This document shows, piece by piece, positions 1-10,809 of a stretch of DNA of 64,000 nt. The DNA is from Hygrocybe punicea (Eukaryota > Basidiomycota > Agaricomycetes > Agaricales > Hygrophoraceae): the NCBI GenBank assembly GCA_963556145.1, contig OY744469.1:496001-560000 (forward strand), in the 5' to 3' direction. The notes beneath the pieces are model-generated. The model saw nothing but the letters and a program-made list of their open reading frames with translations. It was not told the origin of the DNA and ran no database searches. Each line of letters starts with the position of its first letter. The stretch's first letter is position 1. The translations under genes and the position numbers were made by a program.

Positions 1-641
1 TCTTCAAGTGGTTCTCCTCACTCTTGACAATACTCTCCTCATGATCATCACATTGTGTGATGCGGATGTGTAAGGCAAACAGTGGAGGGATATGTAACAG
101 TGTGCATAATAGTATTTGCTGACAAACATCCTGCACCACTCCAGTCACCCATCCCAACTCACCTGAGCCCACCTCCTGCTCTTCCCTACACTCTGGCCTC
201 CTCCAGGTCCTCCCTGTCCTCCCCTTGAGCCCTCTAAACCTCTCCAAGTTCTCTCACACTCTCCTGCACCTTTCACACCCTAACCAAGTCCTTCTTAACC
301 TCCCTGACTCCCTCTTACACCTTCCTGCCCCTTACAACCCTTTCTTAGCCATTCCTGTGCCTTCTGGCCCTTTCCCCATTCTTTCATCATATCCCAATTA
401 CTGAAAAGTAGCACATCCATAAACTTATGTGCCAATGCAGTTAAACTATTCACAATGCTCTTGAGAATTTCACCATGTATATTAGAATCATGACCTTGCA
501 ACTACAAAAAGAGACTTGTGAATATAGTAATAGACATTATGTACATTGATAAAGAAAAAGTACACGGGGTCCATACACTATCACCTTCGGCTATCACACA
601 TTGTGTCACGGTTTTTGAGCAGGTCAGTCCCGGTTTCCATA
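1..641. other. No gene recognised
   Basis: Short open frames occur on both strands but none has a recognisable motif or a clear exon structure. Bases 120-370 are C/T-rich with recurrent CTCC and CTTCC words, which suggests decayed low-complexity repeat rather than coding DNA. Confidence 0.4.
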
Positions 642-1000
642 GTACTGAACATAAATGTACCATGTAATATAATTTGAATGCAATTATTATTAATAAAAGC
701 TCAGGGAATAGCAAAATTACACAATTATTATTTTGACAATGCACAATATCTTACTTTTACTATCAGCTATCAGCCATTACAGGAGTTACTTATCCCTACT
801 GACAATCTATGGCAAAACCAGAAATTACCCTATTTGGAATATTGTGCTTTTCTATTTAATATTGCTCAATTCTCTATTGGAATATATATAACCTCACTAT
901 TACTTAAAATACACACATACATTTAATGATTATTAAAATACATAATTAAATAGTAAAGGGCAGGAGGCAGGTGGGTGGGTGTGGGAGGAAGGTGGGAGTG
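642..1000 (+). repeat. Left arm of a large inverted repeat
   Basis: This stretch is repeated in inverted orientation at about 3178-3539 with only scattered differences. The arms start at GTACTG and run through an AT-rich block into the motif GGGCAGGAGGCAGGTGGGTG. No clear target duplication was found outside the arms. The arms enclose about 2.2 kb of low-complexity sequence, so the unit may be a fold-back element or an inverted duplication. Confidence 0.8.
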
Positions 1001-1195
1001 GAGTGGGAGGAAGGTGGGAGTGGAGTGGGAGGAAGGTGGGAGTGGAGTGGGAGGAAGGTGGGAGTGAAGTGGGAGGAAGGTGGGAGTGGAGTGGGAGGAA
1101 GGTGGGAGTGGAGTGGGAGGAAGGTGGGAGTGGAGTGGGAGGAAGGTGGGAGTGGAGTGGGAGGAAGGTGGGAGTGGGACTGGAGGAAGGTGGGA
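981..1195. repeat. 22-bp G-rich minisatellite
   Basis: About nine to ten copies of a 22-bp unit, GTGGGAGGAAGGTGGGAGTG plus two bases, lie in tandem. The period is not a multiple of three, so all three frames stay open by chance. Purine-rich imperfect repeats continue to about 1290. The C-rich complement of this block appears in the mirrored position near 3130-3200. Confidence 0.85.
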
Positions 1196-1311
1196 GTGGG
1201 AGAAGGGAGTGGAAGTGGGAGAAGTAGGAAGGTGGGAAGGCAGAAGGGAAGGGCAGCAGGGAGAGGGAGAGGGAGAGGGGGGAGAAGAGGGAGGAGAGTG
1301 GGATGTACATA

Positions 1312-1745
1312 CCTGTTGCGTTCCCCTCGTCCTCATCGTCATCATCTACATCTCCGCGTTCCGGTCCCTGTCGTTCCTGTTCCCCTCATTCCCCTTGTCA
1401 TTGCCACCATCTTCATGGACGTCGTCATCCCCCCCAGTCCTCGTCGTCCCCTGGATCGTCGTCGTCATCTTCGTCATCCTGTCATCTCCTCGCTGGATGT
1501 CTCCATCCCTGTCCCCATCCTCTGGCTCGTATGTGCCCTCGCCATCGTCGTTGCCGCTGTGGCTGTCTTGGCCATCTGTCTCGGTCATTGGTGCATCCTT
1601 GTACCCGGCCTCGCGGCCTCATTTCCATGGCTGTTTTCATTGGCATCCGTTCTGTTTGCTGAGGTGGCTGTGGCATTGTTTTCTGGGCTGGTGTTGGTTG
1701 CGGTTCGGGTTCACCTGTGTTTGTCGTGGGTGTAGCTGCAATCAT
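1312..1745 (-). CDS. Putative low-complexity D/G/R-rich exon
   Basis: On the minus strand this GC-rich stretch encodes a charged low-complexity peptide rich in Asp, Gly, Arg and Thr. It ends at a good fungal splice donor, AG|GTATGT, at 1312. A related exon with the same donor context lies on the opposite strand at about 2690-2993, so the two are mirror copies. I do not recognise the family. Composition bias alone could keep the frame open, so coding status is doubtful. No start codon is assigned. Confidence 0.3.
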
Positions 1746-2189
1746 TAATAATCATTAGCACACAACTCACAAAACAATTACAAAAAGACCTACCTTGGGT
1801 ACTGTTCTGCACCCGTTTCGTGTTGTTGAAAACAAAGGAGTCGAACTCCAACCAGCAGTTGCCGACTTCCCAAACCGGTTCGAGTTGCCAAACATGGAAG
1901 TGTGGCTGAAGTTTTTGAATCTTCTGGCATGCACAACAAGGCATGTATACCCCAAGTGAGACCCTCAAAAGATGTAAATATAGTATACCTACTCTCATCT
2001 CAAATTATGTATTTTATTTGGCCCTGCATAAAGAGCTATTCACAATTTATTCCATTCCTCTGCCAGAATTTGCCCCTTAATGATCTAACTTTGTCTTAAA
2101 AGTCTGGAATTAATCTAAGGAGTACTTGAATAAGTACTCATTGTGGTACAAATAAGTGCCTGATTGTTGGTGGACCAGGACCTATGTTG

Positions 2190-2225
2190 CAGCCAGCAAA
2201 TGCACAGAATTGTGCATTGTGGCTG
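2190..2225. repeat. Short perfect-stem hairpin near palindrome centre
   Basis: CAGCCA and AATGCACA are followed by their reverse complements TGTGCATT and TGGCTG after a 4-base loop. The stem lies nine bases before a hAT-like terminus at 2234. Confidence 0.6.
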
Positions 2226-2233
2226 GGCCACAC

Positions 2234-2370
2234 TAGTGTTGCCACGGCTCGGTCCGAAACCGTTAGCCGTTGGAGCGGACCGATAATTAGCTGAGCCGAG
2301 CCGTTCACTCGGCTAACAGTTAAACCTCGGCTTAGCCACGGCTAGCCGTTATTAGCCGTTACCAAATATC
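2234..2370. mobile_element. Solo hAT-like element end
   Basis: The sequence begins TAGTGTTGCCACGGCTCGG and continues with many GGCTAGCCGTT and TTAGCCG words in both orientations, the usual look of hAT terminal and subterminal repeats. No matching right terminus is present nearby, so this is a truncated remnant near the centre of the large inverted repeat. Confidence 0.4.
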
Positions 2371-2689
2371 AAAATTAGGAAATTTAGGTTTCCAGCCTGT
2401 TTGCTGGCTTCAACATACCCTCTGCTGCCTCCCACACCTCACGAACATGTATGGATGCATTTCGCGAGGTTTTCAGGTGTTGATCATTGGTATGTGCACC
2501 TCTTTTTTCTTTTTCTTTTTGTGTATCTCCACGTAACCTACCTATGTACATGTATGTGAAAAAAATGAAATATACTACTTATATATGCACCTTCCAAGGC
2601 TCCTGTGAAAGGGCAGGTGGCCTGAACACCCCGCAACACGCACACGTCACGTCAACGCCCAACTCGAGGGCCGAAACAATGGATGGCAG

Positions 2690-2993
2690 GCAACGACAAT
2701 GACAAAGATGATGAGGGCAGAGACGGCCGGCCAGGGGATGACGACGGGACGACAGGATGACAGGGATGACAATGACCATCAGGGGGATGAGGACGACCAT
2801 CCAGGATGACGACAACCATCCAGGGGATGACGAGGACGACGACGGGTATGGAGCCACGGATGACAACAACAACAACAATGATGACGACGATGACGAGAAC
2901 GACTGGGAACGGGAACGACAGGGACAGGGACAACGGGGATGAGGACGTCTGAGATACAGACGAAGACGACGAGGACGACAGGAATGAGAGAGG
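2690..2993 (+). CDS. Putative low-complexity D/N/R-rich exon
   Basis: The plus strand encodes an Asp/Asn/Arg/Gly-rich peptide and ends in a donor GAG|GTATGTGC at about 2993. It mirrors the minus-strand exon at 1312-1745. The 2780-2910 part is built of GATGACGA and AACAAC words. No family is recognised and no start is defined. The sequence is unlike ordinary coding DNA elsewhere in the window. Confidence 0.3.
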
Positions 2994-3177
2994 TATGTGC
3001 ATCCCACCCCTACTCTCACTCTTCCTCCCTCTCCGTCTCCGTCTCCATCTCCGTCTCCATCTCCATCTCCGTCTCCATCTCCGTCTCCCTCCTGCCCTTC
3101 TCTCCTCTCCTCCCTCCTTACCCTTCTCCCACTCCCACCTTCCTCCACTCCTACCTTCCTCCCACTCCATACCCACC

Positions 3178-3539
3178 TTCCTCCCACACCCTTTCTTTCA
3201 CTCCACACCCACCCACCTGCCTCCTGCCCTTTACTATTTAATTATGTAATTGAATAATCATTAAATGTATGTGTGTATTTTAAGTAATAGTGAGGTTATA
3301 TATATTCCAATGGAGAATTGAGCAATATTAAATAGAAAAGCACAATATTCCAAATAGGGTAATTTCTGGTTTTGCCATAGATTGTCATTAGGGATAAGTA
3401 ACTCCTGTAATGGCTGATAGCTGATAGTAAAGGTAAGATATTGTGCATTGTCAAAATAATAATTGTGTAATTTTGCTATTCCCTGAGCTTTTAATAATTG
3501 CATTCAAATTATATTACATGGTACATTTATGTGCAGTAC
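3178..3539 (-). repeat. Right arm of the large inverted repeat
   Basis: Reverse complement of 642-1000. Both arms keep the AT-rich block and the inner CCACCTGCCTCCTGCCC motif. Small indels distinguish them: the left arm has a few extra bases in its ATTATTATTAAT stretch. This shows the duplication is not brand new. Confidence 0.8.
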
Positions 3540-3654
3540 AGATTGAAATATTTAGAATTATTTATATATATGGCAGTTTCTGAATAAATATTGGCTTGAG
3601 CCGCTGTGAGCTCTGTCAATGCTGTCAACATTAAATACTTGCAGGCAGAGTGAG

Positions 3655-5110
3655 ATATGGCGCAATCCATTGCACTGACATGGGCCCACATTGCAGCAAA
3701 AGCTGGACCCTGGTCAAGTCAATGCTGCAGTGGGAGCTGGGCCAGGGTCAACCAAATTCTGCAGCAAGAGCAGGGCCATGTCAACGCATTATTGGAGCAA
3801 TAGCCAGACCCTCATGTACCCAATCCTGCTACATCAGTGGGTCTGCAATCAATGCAATGCTACAGCGCAGGTCAGATGTCAGCCAACCTACCCTACAGCA
3901 AGTGCTGGACCTGAGTAAAGCAAGTGCTGCAGCAATAGCTGGATGCCAGTCAACCCAAGCCTACAGCAATAGCTGGACCTGGGTCAACCCAAGCCCCGCA
4001 GCAAGCGCTGGACCCAGGTCAACCCAAGCCTGCAGCAATAGCTGGACCCCAGTCAACCCAAGCCTGCAGCAATAGCTGGACCCCAGTCAACCAAAGCCTA
4101 CAGCAATAGCTGGACCCTGGTCAACCCAAGCCCCGCAGCAAGCGCTGGACCCAGGTCAACCCAAGCCTGCAGCAATAGCTGGACCCCAGTCAACCCAAGC
4201 CCCACAGCAAGCGCTGGACCCAGGTCAACCTGGTACTGCAGCAATATCTGGACCCTGGTCAACCCAAGCCTGCAGCAATAGCTGGACCATGGTCAACCCA
4301 GTGCTGCAGCAATAGCTGGATCCTGGTCAACCCAACACCCACAGCAAGCGCTGGATCTGGGTCAACCCAGTGCTGCAGCAATAGCTGGACCCCAGTCAAC
4401 CCAAGACTGCAGCAATAGCTGGACCCCAGTCAACCAAAGCCTACAGCAATAGCTGGACCTGGGTCAACCCAAGCCCTGCAGCAAGTGCTGGATCCAGGTC
4501 AACCTGGTACTGCAGCAATATCTGGACCCTGGTCAACCCAAGCCTGCAGCAATAGCTGGACCCCGGTCAACCAAAGCCTACAGCAATAGCTGGACCCTGG
4601 TCAACCCAAGCCCCACAGCAAGCGCTGGACCCAGGTCAACCCGGTGCTGCAGCAATATCTGGACCTGGGTTAACCCAAGCCTGCAGCAATAGCTGGACCA
4701 TGGTCAACCCAGTGCTGCAGCAATAGCTGGATCCTGGTCAACCCAACACCCACAGCAAGCGCTGGATCTGGGTCAACCCAGTGCTGCAGCAATATCTGGA
4801 CCTGGGTCGACCCAGTGCTGCAGCAACAGCTGGACCCTGGTCAACCCAGTGTGGAAGCAATAGCTGAACCCTGGTCAACCCAGTGCTGCAGCAATACCTG
4901 AAACCTGGTCAACCCAGTGCAACAATACCTGGACCCCAGCCACCCTACCCTGCAGGACGTGCTGGGCCTGGGTCAACCCAGTGCTGCAGCAACAGCTGGA
5001 CCCAGGTCAACCCCAGCCTGCAACAAGAGCTGGTCCATGGTCAACCCAGCCAGGTCAACCCACATTGCTTGAACAACTGGACCTGGGTCAACCCAACCAA
5101 TCCAGAATAG
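3655..5110. repeat. 34-bp minisatellite, about 40 units
   Basis: Units of about 34 bp read AGCAATAGCTGGACC then a variable pair and GTCAACCCA. Several sub-types alternate, for example CAGCAATAGCTGG, CAGCAAGCGCTGG and CAGCAATATCTGG, and blocks of several units recur, so higher-order duplication is visible. The period is not a multiple of three, which makes the short open frames here artefacts. Degenerate copies continue to about 5300. Confidence 0.9.
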
Positions 5111-5700
5111 CTGTCCTGGGTTAACCTACCCCATGGCAGAGCTGGTTGACCCACCCAGCAACCCTTGACCAGCAAGAGCTGTAACTGGGTCAACCTACCA
5201 CCCCACATTTCCCCAGCAAGAGCTGTCTTTAGACTAACCTACCCCCCCAGCAAGCAACTGGGCTATGTGTACCTACCTTTTGCAACTATATCTGCGATTG
5301 GGTTAACCAAAACGACTGGGTCTACTGGTTTGGTGGTGACTTTCGACAGACTACCCCTATCATTCCCTGTGGCTCCAGGGAGAGGATAGTCAATTCCTCT
5401 CTCAAAAGATCCACCTTATAGCCACACATACAGGTCCTTCACTTGAAACAAAACATGCATTTGGATCAAACCCCAGAGAGTGAGGCATTCGCAGCTCGGC
5501 TGTTGGAAGTAGGTGCCGGTCATGGATTGGGTCCCCAAAACACCATCCATCTCCCACTTAACATGCGCTGTCATGACCCCAAGTGTTTTTGGGTGTAATG
5601 TCATGGGTTTACCATCGGACCACGGACTTAGATATTGCAACACTATGGATGCACACCTACACTCATTAGTACCCATTCTATGCCTTTCCACATTACGCAT
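5111..5700. other. Degenerate repeat edge, no gene recognised
   Basis: The first 200 bases are decayed copies of the 34-bp unit (AGCAAGAGCTG and GGGTTAACC words). The rest has no recognisable motif on either strand. Confidence 0.4.
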
Positions 5701-5719
5701 GCTAGTGAACAGACACAAA

Positions 5720-6890
5720 TAGCATATATGCTTACCTTTATATCATTTATTATGGCTTCACTAGTAATGCCCAGACCTAGCCATTTATGTATGGTGCACA
5801 GAGGCACATCCCCCACTCATTAGCATTTACTATATATTTCTCTGTATTGCGGGTGCAAGGAGACAAGCCCAACTAGCATTGTTACCTATATTAGCAGTAA
5901 TGGATTGATTACAAATCTTGTTTACTTGTATTGATCAAAAGCGGCTCAGCTAGATAATGGGAAATGATTAGATAAGATGTGAACAAGAGGATGATAAGAT
6001 AATGATAAGATAGAATGCATCAGAGAGTGATTGTGATATTCTGCTTACATAAAGACAATGGTCTATTGTTCTGAGCAGTCTATTGTTCTAAACAGTCCAA
6101 ATGGAGATAGAGCCCATTGTTCACAGCCTCTTTGATGCCATCCATTGTTCTCATGACTCAGTCCTATTGTTCTCACTTTCCCATTGTTCTCAGTCCCCCA
6201 TTGTTCTCCAACAGTATAAATAGGGCCCCCAAATTCCAGTAGTCAGTAGGATTTCCCCCCTCACCACTCAGTAGTCACTCTCAGTTGGGTTCACACAGTG
6301 TGATCCCCCATTCTCTTAGTACTAGTAGTTACTCGTTGTAGTAGCTAGTGCTTGCAATCCAGTCTAGTTCACTCTTATTCTATCATTCTCTGAGTTCCCC
6401 TTGTCATCAAGAAGAATTCACCCAGTTCACTCAGTTCAATCAATTCATTAGTCAGCATTAGTCAGCTAGATACATTTCTAAGGTTAAGGTTTCATCCTAA
6501 ATAGATACACTTCTAAGGTTAAGGTTTCATCCTAAACAAAAAAAAAAGAGTATTCAAAAGGTATTAAAGATATCCCTGAACTAGTAGCCAATGTGCGTTT
6601 GAAGCTTCGGATTTAAGTCAGATATTATAATACCCAGAGATACTCTTGATTGAATAGGCCCTGTAGCCAAAACTGTCCATATTCAACTGGTGAATATTGT
6701 TATCAGTATTCATTAGTTCATATTTTATATTCCAGTAGTGAATATTAGTATTTTCAGTACATCACACACCCAATTGCTATTCATCCCTACTCAAAGTCTC
6801 AATTCTTAATTGAAGAGACCTCACTATTACATTCTATTGGTTCATATAGTACATATACCCACAAACCCCTTCCTGATAGGTTATTTAGAT
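5720..6890 (+). promoter_or_regulatory. Possible LTR-like sequence with TATA box
   Basis: Six or more copies of (C/T)ATTGTTCT lie at 6055-6210, directly before TATAAATAG at 6215-6223, then a C-rich stretch with GTAGTCAGTAG, as in the U3/R part of fungal LTR retrotransposons. A 33-bp tandem duplication containing CTAAGGTTAAGG lies at 6467-6537. No TG...CA ends with flanking duplications, primer site or internal coding region could be fixed, so this may be a solo or decayed LTR, or simply a promoter. Confidence 0.3.
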
Positions 6891-6975
6891 ATTAAAACCC
6901 ACGAACAACAAGAAGGTACCTGAACAAAGTCAACTCCGGTAATTCTTGGTGAAACAAACATTCACATAACAGCGC

Positions 6976-7686
6976 ATGCCAGAAAACATTGTTGAATCCC
7001 TGATTGACAATCTGTATCCAGGAATTGCAGATGGCGCTAAACCGGATCACTATTTCCTTGACCGCACTATTCTCTCTCCAACCCATAACTATGTGGATGA
7101 CCTCAACCAGGCTATCCTTGACAGGTTTCCAGGTGAAGAGTGTATTGTCAGATCAATTGACAAAGTCATCGGCGTCAAAAACATTTACCCCATCGAGTTC
7201 CTCAATGCTCAAAAGGCATCAGGCTTACCCTTGGCCAACCTTGCCTTGAAAATAGGCTGTCCTCTCATGCTTCTTCGAAACATCGATGTTTCAAATGGCC
7301 TTTGCAATGGAACCCACATGATTTTGACAGACATCAAACCACGTGTGTTGCAGTGTCGCATTTTGGGAGGAAAACACGCTGGACAAACCATCTTCATTCC
7401 AAGGATTACCATTGAGCCTTCAGATGATTCATTGGGCATCCCTTTGTCAAGGCACCAGTTCCCTGTGCATCTTGCCATTGCCATGACAATCAACAAATCA
7501 CAAGGCCAATCTGTGATCAATGTTGGTTTGGACCTTCGTGACCCAATCTTCTCTCATGGCCAGCTCTACGTTGCTCTTTCCCGCTGCACTTCTGGAGATA
7601 GGATCAAAGTTCTGTTTCCTCATCATTCCAATGACACCTCTACATCAAACATTGTGTATCGAGAACTGTTGACCGATATACTTTGA
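6976..7686 (+). pseudogene. Helitron helicase (PIF1-like) C-terminal fragment
   Basis: The 236-residue product matches the C-terminal part of the PIF1-family helicase fused to Rep in Helitrons. Visible motifs are LSPTHNYVDDLN, KASGLPLANLALKIGCP, a QFPVHLAIAMTINKSQGQS motif V-like block near residues 160-180, and LYVALSRC (motif VI) near 195-205. The Walker A and DEAD-type motifs expected upstream are missing, and a stop lies immediately before the first Met, so this is a truncated fragment. It lies on the plus strand, opposite to the Rep half at 8127-17068. Either an inversion separated the two halves or they come from two copies. Confidence 0.85.
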
Positions 7687-8126
7687 TGAGGTATGTTGAC
7701 TGTCTATTATTGACTTTGAAATGTTATTGATGGCTGTTCTTAGATTTGGGACATTTATGGCTGTTCTTTGCTTTTTCTTGACTTTGTTTGGATCTCTATA
7801 TAGTAAAATAGACTCTATAGAATTAGATGCGGTTGTTATCTTGCCAATATTTGTTTGGATGTTTATATTGATATTTAGAACTTGGATGTGTTTGGGTGTT
7901 TGTACTATTGCTTTACTATTGTTTTGAATTGAGTCCATTTTTTTTTTGCTTTCACATGTGTGACTTTAGGGCAGGCTTTTGAGGACTTGACTACAATTTC
8001 AGTTTACCTCTCTTTACTTGAGGGCAAACACTTGAGCTCTTCAATCACAATACAGTCTAATATTTGGTAACTTTGGACAATTAATAACTCTATAATAACT
8101 CTACTAACTTTTAATAGCTTTGCAAA
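7687..8126. other. No gene recognised between Helitron fragments
   Basis: AT-rich sequence that follows the helicase stop codon. A Helitron 3' end (short hairpin then CTRR) would be expected here if the fragment kept its terminus, but I could not identify one with confidence. Confidence 0.3.
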
Positions 8127-10423
8127 CTAATGTTGCTGCAGAAGTTGATTTGGATTCTGCTGGACCTGCCATTCACCTGCAGAAAGAGGCATAGGAGGAT
8201 AGAGGGAGAGGTTTTTGCCAGAATTAAGAAGGATGGCATTGATCAAAAACAGGCCATAATCGTAAACCTGGTCCTCTGTGGGATCTGGGATGCCATGGTG
8301 ATTTATGATCCTGACATGCAAGTCATCACAAATGTGAACCCTATGTTGAGTCCAAAGCACGTCTGGTTGAGTTGGTATACAGTGCATGAGGATGGTGGCA
8401 AAGAGGATGCGCAATTGACCACCTGTTTGTATTTCGCCCGCTTCCTTCAAACAGCTGTCCCACTCTCCATCATCCTCCAAGAGGCCACGTGCAAGACAAA
8501 CCACCTTGTAAGTTGGATAAGTGACACCGGCAAATTTTTTGAGATCATCCCAATCCAATGCACCCTTGACCATGGTGAGAAGTATCCTGAGGTAAAACCT
8601 CTCTCCTGCAGATGGGTAAACCCAGGTCAACCTTGCTATGGCGAAACCTTGTTTACGAATGGTCCAAGCTTTTGTCTTCTTGTTCCAAATGAAATGCTGG
8701 GGGAAATCCTGATAGGTGTGATTGACAGCATCAGGCAGCAACTGGTTTGCCTTGAACCAACCTATGAGCTCGGTTGATTTGTTAGCGGCACGGTCTGCGA
8801 TAAGCACTGCATTATCCTCTTCTTCAAAGAAAACAGTCTGCTGATTCTTGAGGTGGACAGGAAGACGATACACAGTAGGACTCTCCTCATGCATGGAGAA
8901 CTCGAATATGTGCCAGCAAGCTTCTGGAGGACCAATGTAATGACCATCGATATACTCCTGTATTTCATCGAATTCTGCATTGCCATTCTGCCCCACAGCC
9001 AAAGTTGCCAAATCATGCCCCTTGTATATGTACTTGTGAATATACTTGATGGCCTTGACGGAAGCACATATCTCGACATTGATGTGGCAGTTGTAACATG
9101 TGGAAAGGTATGGGTTGTAAGGGATGACATCACGATTGTCAAAGACATGACCCTTGCTGTTTGTGAAGGTGCAACCGTTGTTAGGTCTGGCATACTCTGG
9201 GTAACCATCATCTCCAAAGCGGGTCTCTGCAGAAAAGGTCTTTGGGTAATGCTTGCTGCACTTCCCATTGACCATGCAAGGAGTGTTAGGAAACTCTGCA
9301 CCACAAGGACCATGCATCATGCACTTGGTGATGGTGTCGTACAACTGGGGTGTGGTGACGGGGTCAGGGATCTGAGCAGAGACTATGCCGTCAACATCTG
9401 GAACAGTGCGGATCTTGAAAGGACCTCGAAGAAATATGAGGAGATGCATGTGAGGCAAACCTCGCTTTTGGAATTCGACGGTGTAGACCAATCCTGCGAC
9501 CTCTCCAAAGAGACCCCCTCTGACCTCCTTCAACAGTGCCTTCATCTTCTGGTAGAAGACTCGTGCGACAATGTCTGGGTGATCGTGAGCTGTTTGATGT
9601 CTTAAAGGTGTGCCAGGACCATCATTGACCTCTCTGCCATATTTCAACAGCTCTTCTTGAATCTCTGGCCAATTTGGATTGCAGGTCATTGTCAGAAAGA
9701 GATCTGGCTTCTGACAGTATCTGCTGATGGCCATTGAATCTTGAAACAGCTGGAACATGTGGTGAGTGCTGCCAGCATGTGTAGAGGGAAGAATGATGCG
9801 GGTTCCAACTTGTCCAAGATTGACAGGACCATCATCTGCATTGTGGACAGCATTTCTAACCCCCTGGTACAAATCAGCTCTGATATCCTTCTGATGGGTC
9901 TTTAGCCAAAAGAGCTCTGAGCCCTCTACCAAAGACCAAGCATCAACGACATACTGCTGCAACAGCCGACCACCACGAAATAGTGTGTCAGGTTCTGGAT
10001 CACGAAGAGGTGTGTGGAGTAGAAGCCTTTGGTGGAGTCTGTAAGCATGGTAGCGCCGCTGAGTGACATGCTTGGTGCAGAATTGACCTCTGGGTCCAGG
10101 AAGTGAAGGAATGCCATCATGCCAGCCTTGCTCTCCGTTTGGAAAGAGAAGAACATAGTGGAGTGGCCAGTAGACAGGATTGAGATGACTGATCCTTTTG
10201 AGGGCACCACCTTGATCAGGAGTCTTGAGACGCAAAATGATCTCCCTGTGAAGGTTGACCTCCTCTTCTCCACTTCCTGGTATGATGGCAGCGACCTCCT
10301 CCACTGTGGGCAAGTTGTAGCGACGGTGATCGGCATTGGGCTGTAGGACCAAGCGAGCCTGAACATTTCCATGTTCCTCTGGAGGCTTTTCCATCATGAT
10401 CCCAAATGCATGCTGGTAGAGAG
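8127..10423 (-). pseudogene. Helitron Rep-domain segment (3' part)
   Basis: This long minus-strand frame encodes the Helitron-like N-terminal/Rep region that cuts and joins single strands in rolling-circle transposition. The metal-binding HxH motif is seen as LPHMHLLIF near 9450 and the catalytic tyrosine block as YIHKYIYKGHD near 9040. The conserved PCG...CMVNGKCSKHYPK cysteine block lies between them. It ends with a stop at 8127 where the helicase domain should follow, so the protein is truncated. At 10423 it is interrupted by a 4.83 kb insertion. The upstream part resumes at 15262 in the same frame once the insertion and one target copy are removed. The Rep core therefore decayed little before the insertion. 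Confidence 0.9.
10416..10423. repeat. Target-site duplication, left (GTAGAGAG)
   Basis: GTAGAGAG occurs here and again at 15254-15261, immediately flanking the 4.83 kb insertion. On the minus strand it reads CTCTCTAC inside the Helitron codons for a Leu-Tyr pair. Confidence 0.85.
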
Positions 10424-10439
10424 CTTCACTTTTCACTCC

Positions 10440-10720
10440 TCCACAGGTCCTACTGGACTCCTGGTGGAATCCTGGTTGTCCTGGTGGATTCCTAGGATTC
10501 CTCCAGGAATCAACCAGGAATGTCATTCCTGGTGGAATTGGATTCTTATTCCTGGTAAATTCCTGCCGGACTCCTGGTGAAATTTACCAGGAATGCAGAC
10601 TTAGAATGATTTATTCCATGAGGATGCATTCCTGGTGGATTCCTGGTGGATTCCTAATAAAGTCCGGCACTCATTCCTGGTAATTCCTGGTGGTTTCCTG
10701 GTGAATTCCGGCAATTAAAT
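10440..10720 (+). repeat. Left subterminal TTCCTGG repeats
   Basis: More than fifteen imperfect copies of CCTGGTGGATT / CCTGGTAAATT spaced roughly 10-14 bp apart. The same words recur near 10985-11030 and in the right end at 14915-15230, always in the same plus-strand orientation. Confidence 0.85.
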
Positions 10721-10740
10721 TGCAAAAGTATTTCTGCCAG

Positions 10741-10800
10741 GGATTGAACCTATGACCTCCAGAACTCTAAACCAGCCACTCAAGCCACTAGGCTATTAGT
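10741..10800 (-). other. tRNA-like A/B box segment (possible SINE head)
   Basis: On the minus strand TAGCCTAGTGG (10785-10795) matches an RNA polymerase III A box, and GGTTCAATCC (10741-10750) is a perfect B box. They are 34 bases apart, as in a tRNA gene. A complete cloverleaf with matching acceptor stem is not evident, so this is more likely the head of a tRNA-derived SINE, or a decayed tRNA. The minus-strand tail runs into the ACCAGGAAT repeats of the element end. Confidence 0.6.
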
Positions 10801-10809
10801 CTTATCTTT

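Noticed and set aside
3655..5110. CRISPR-like regular repeats
   Set aside because: The units are contiguous without unique spacers, and the surrounding genes are fungal.
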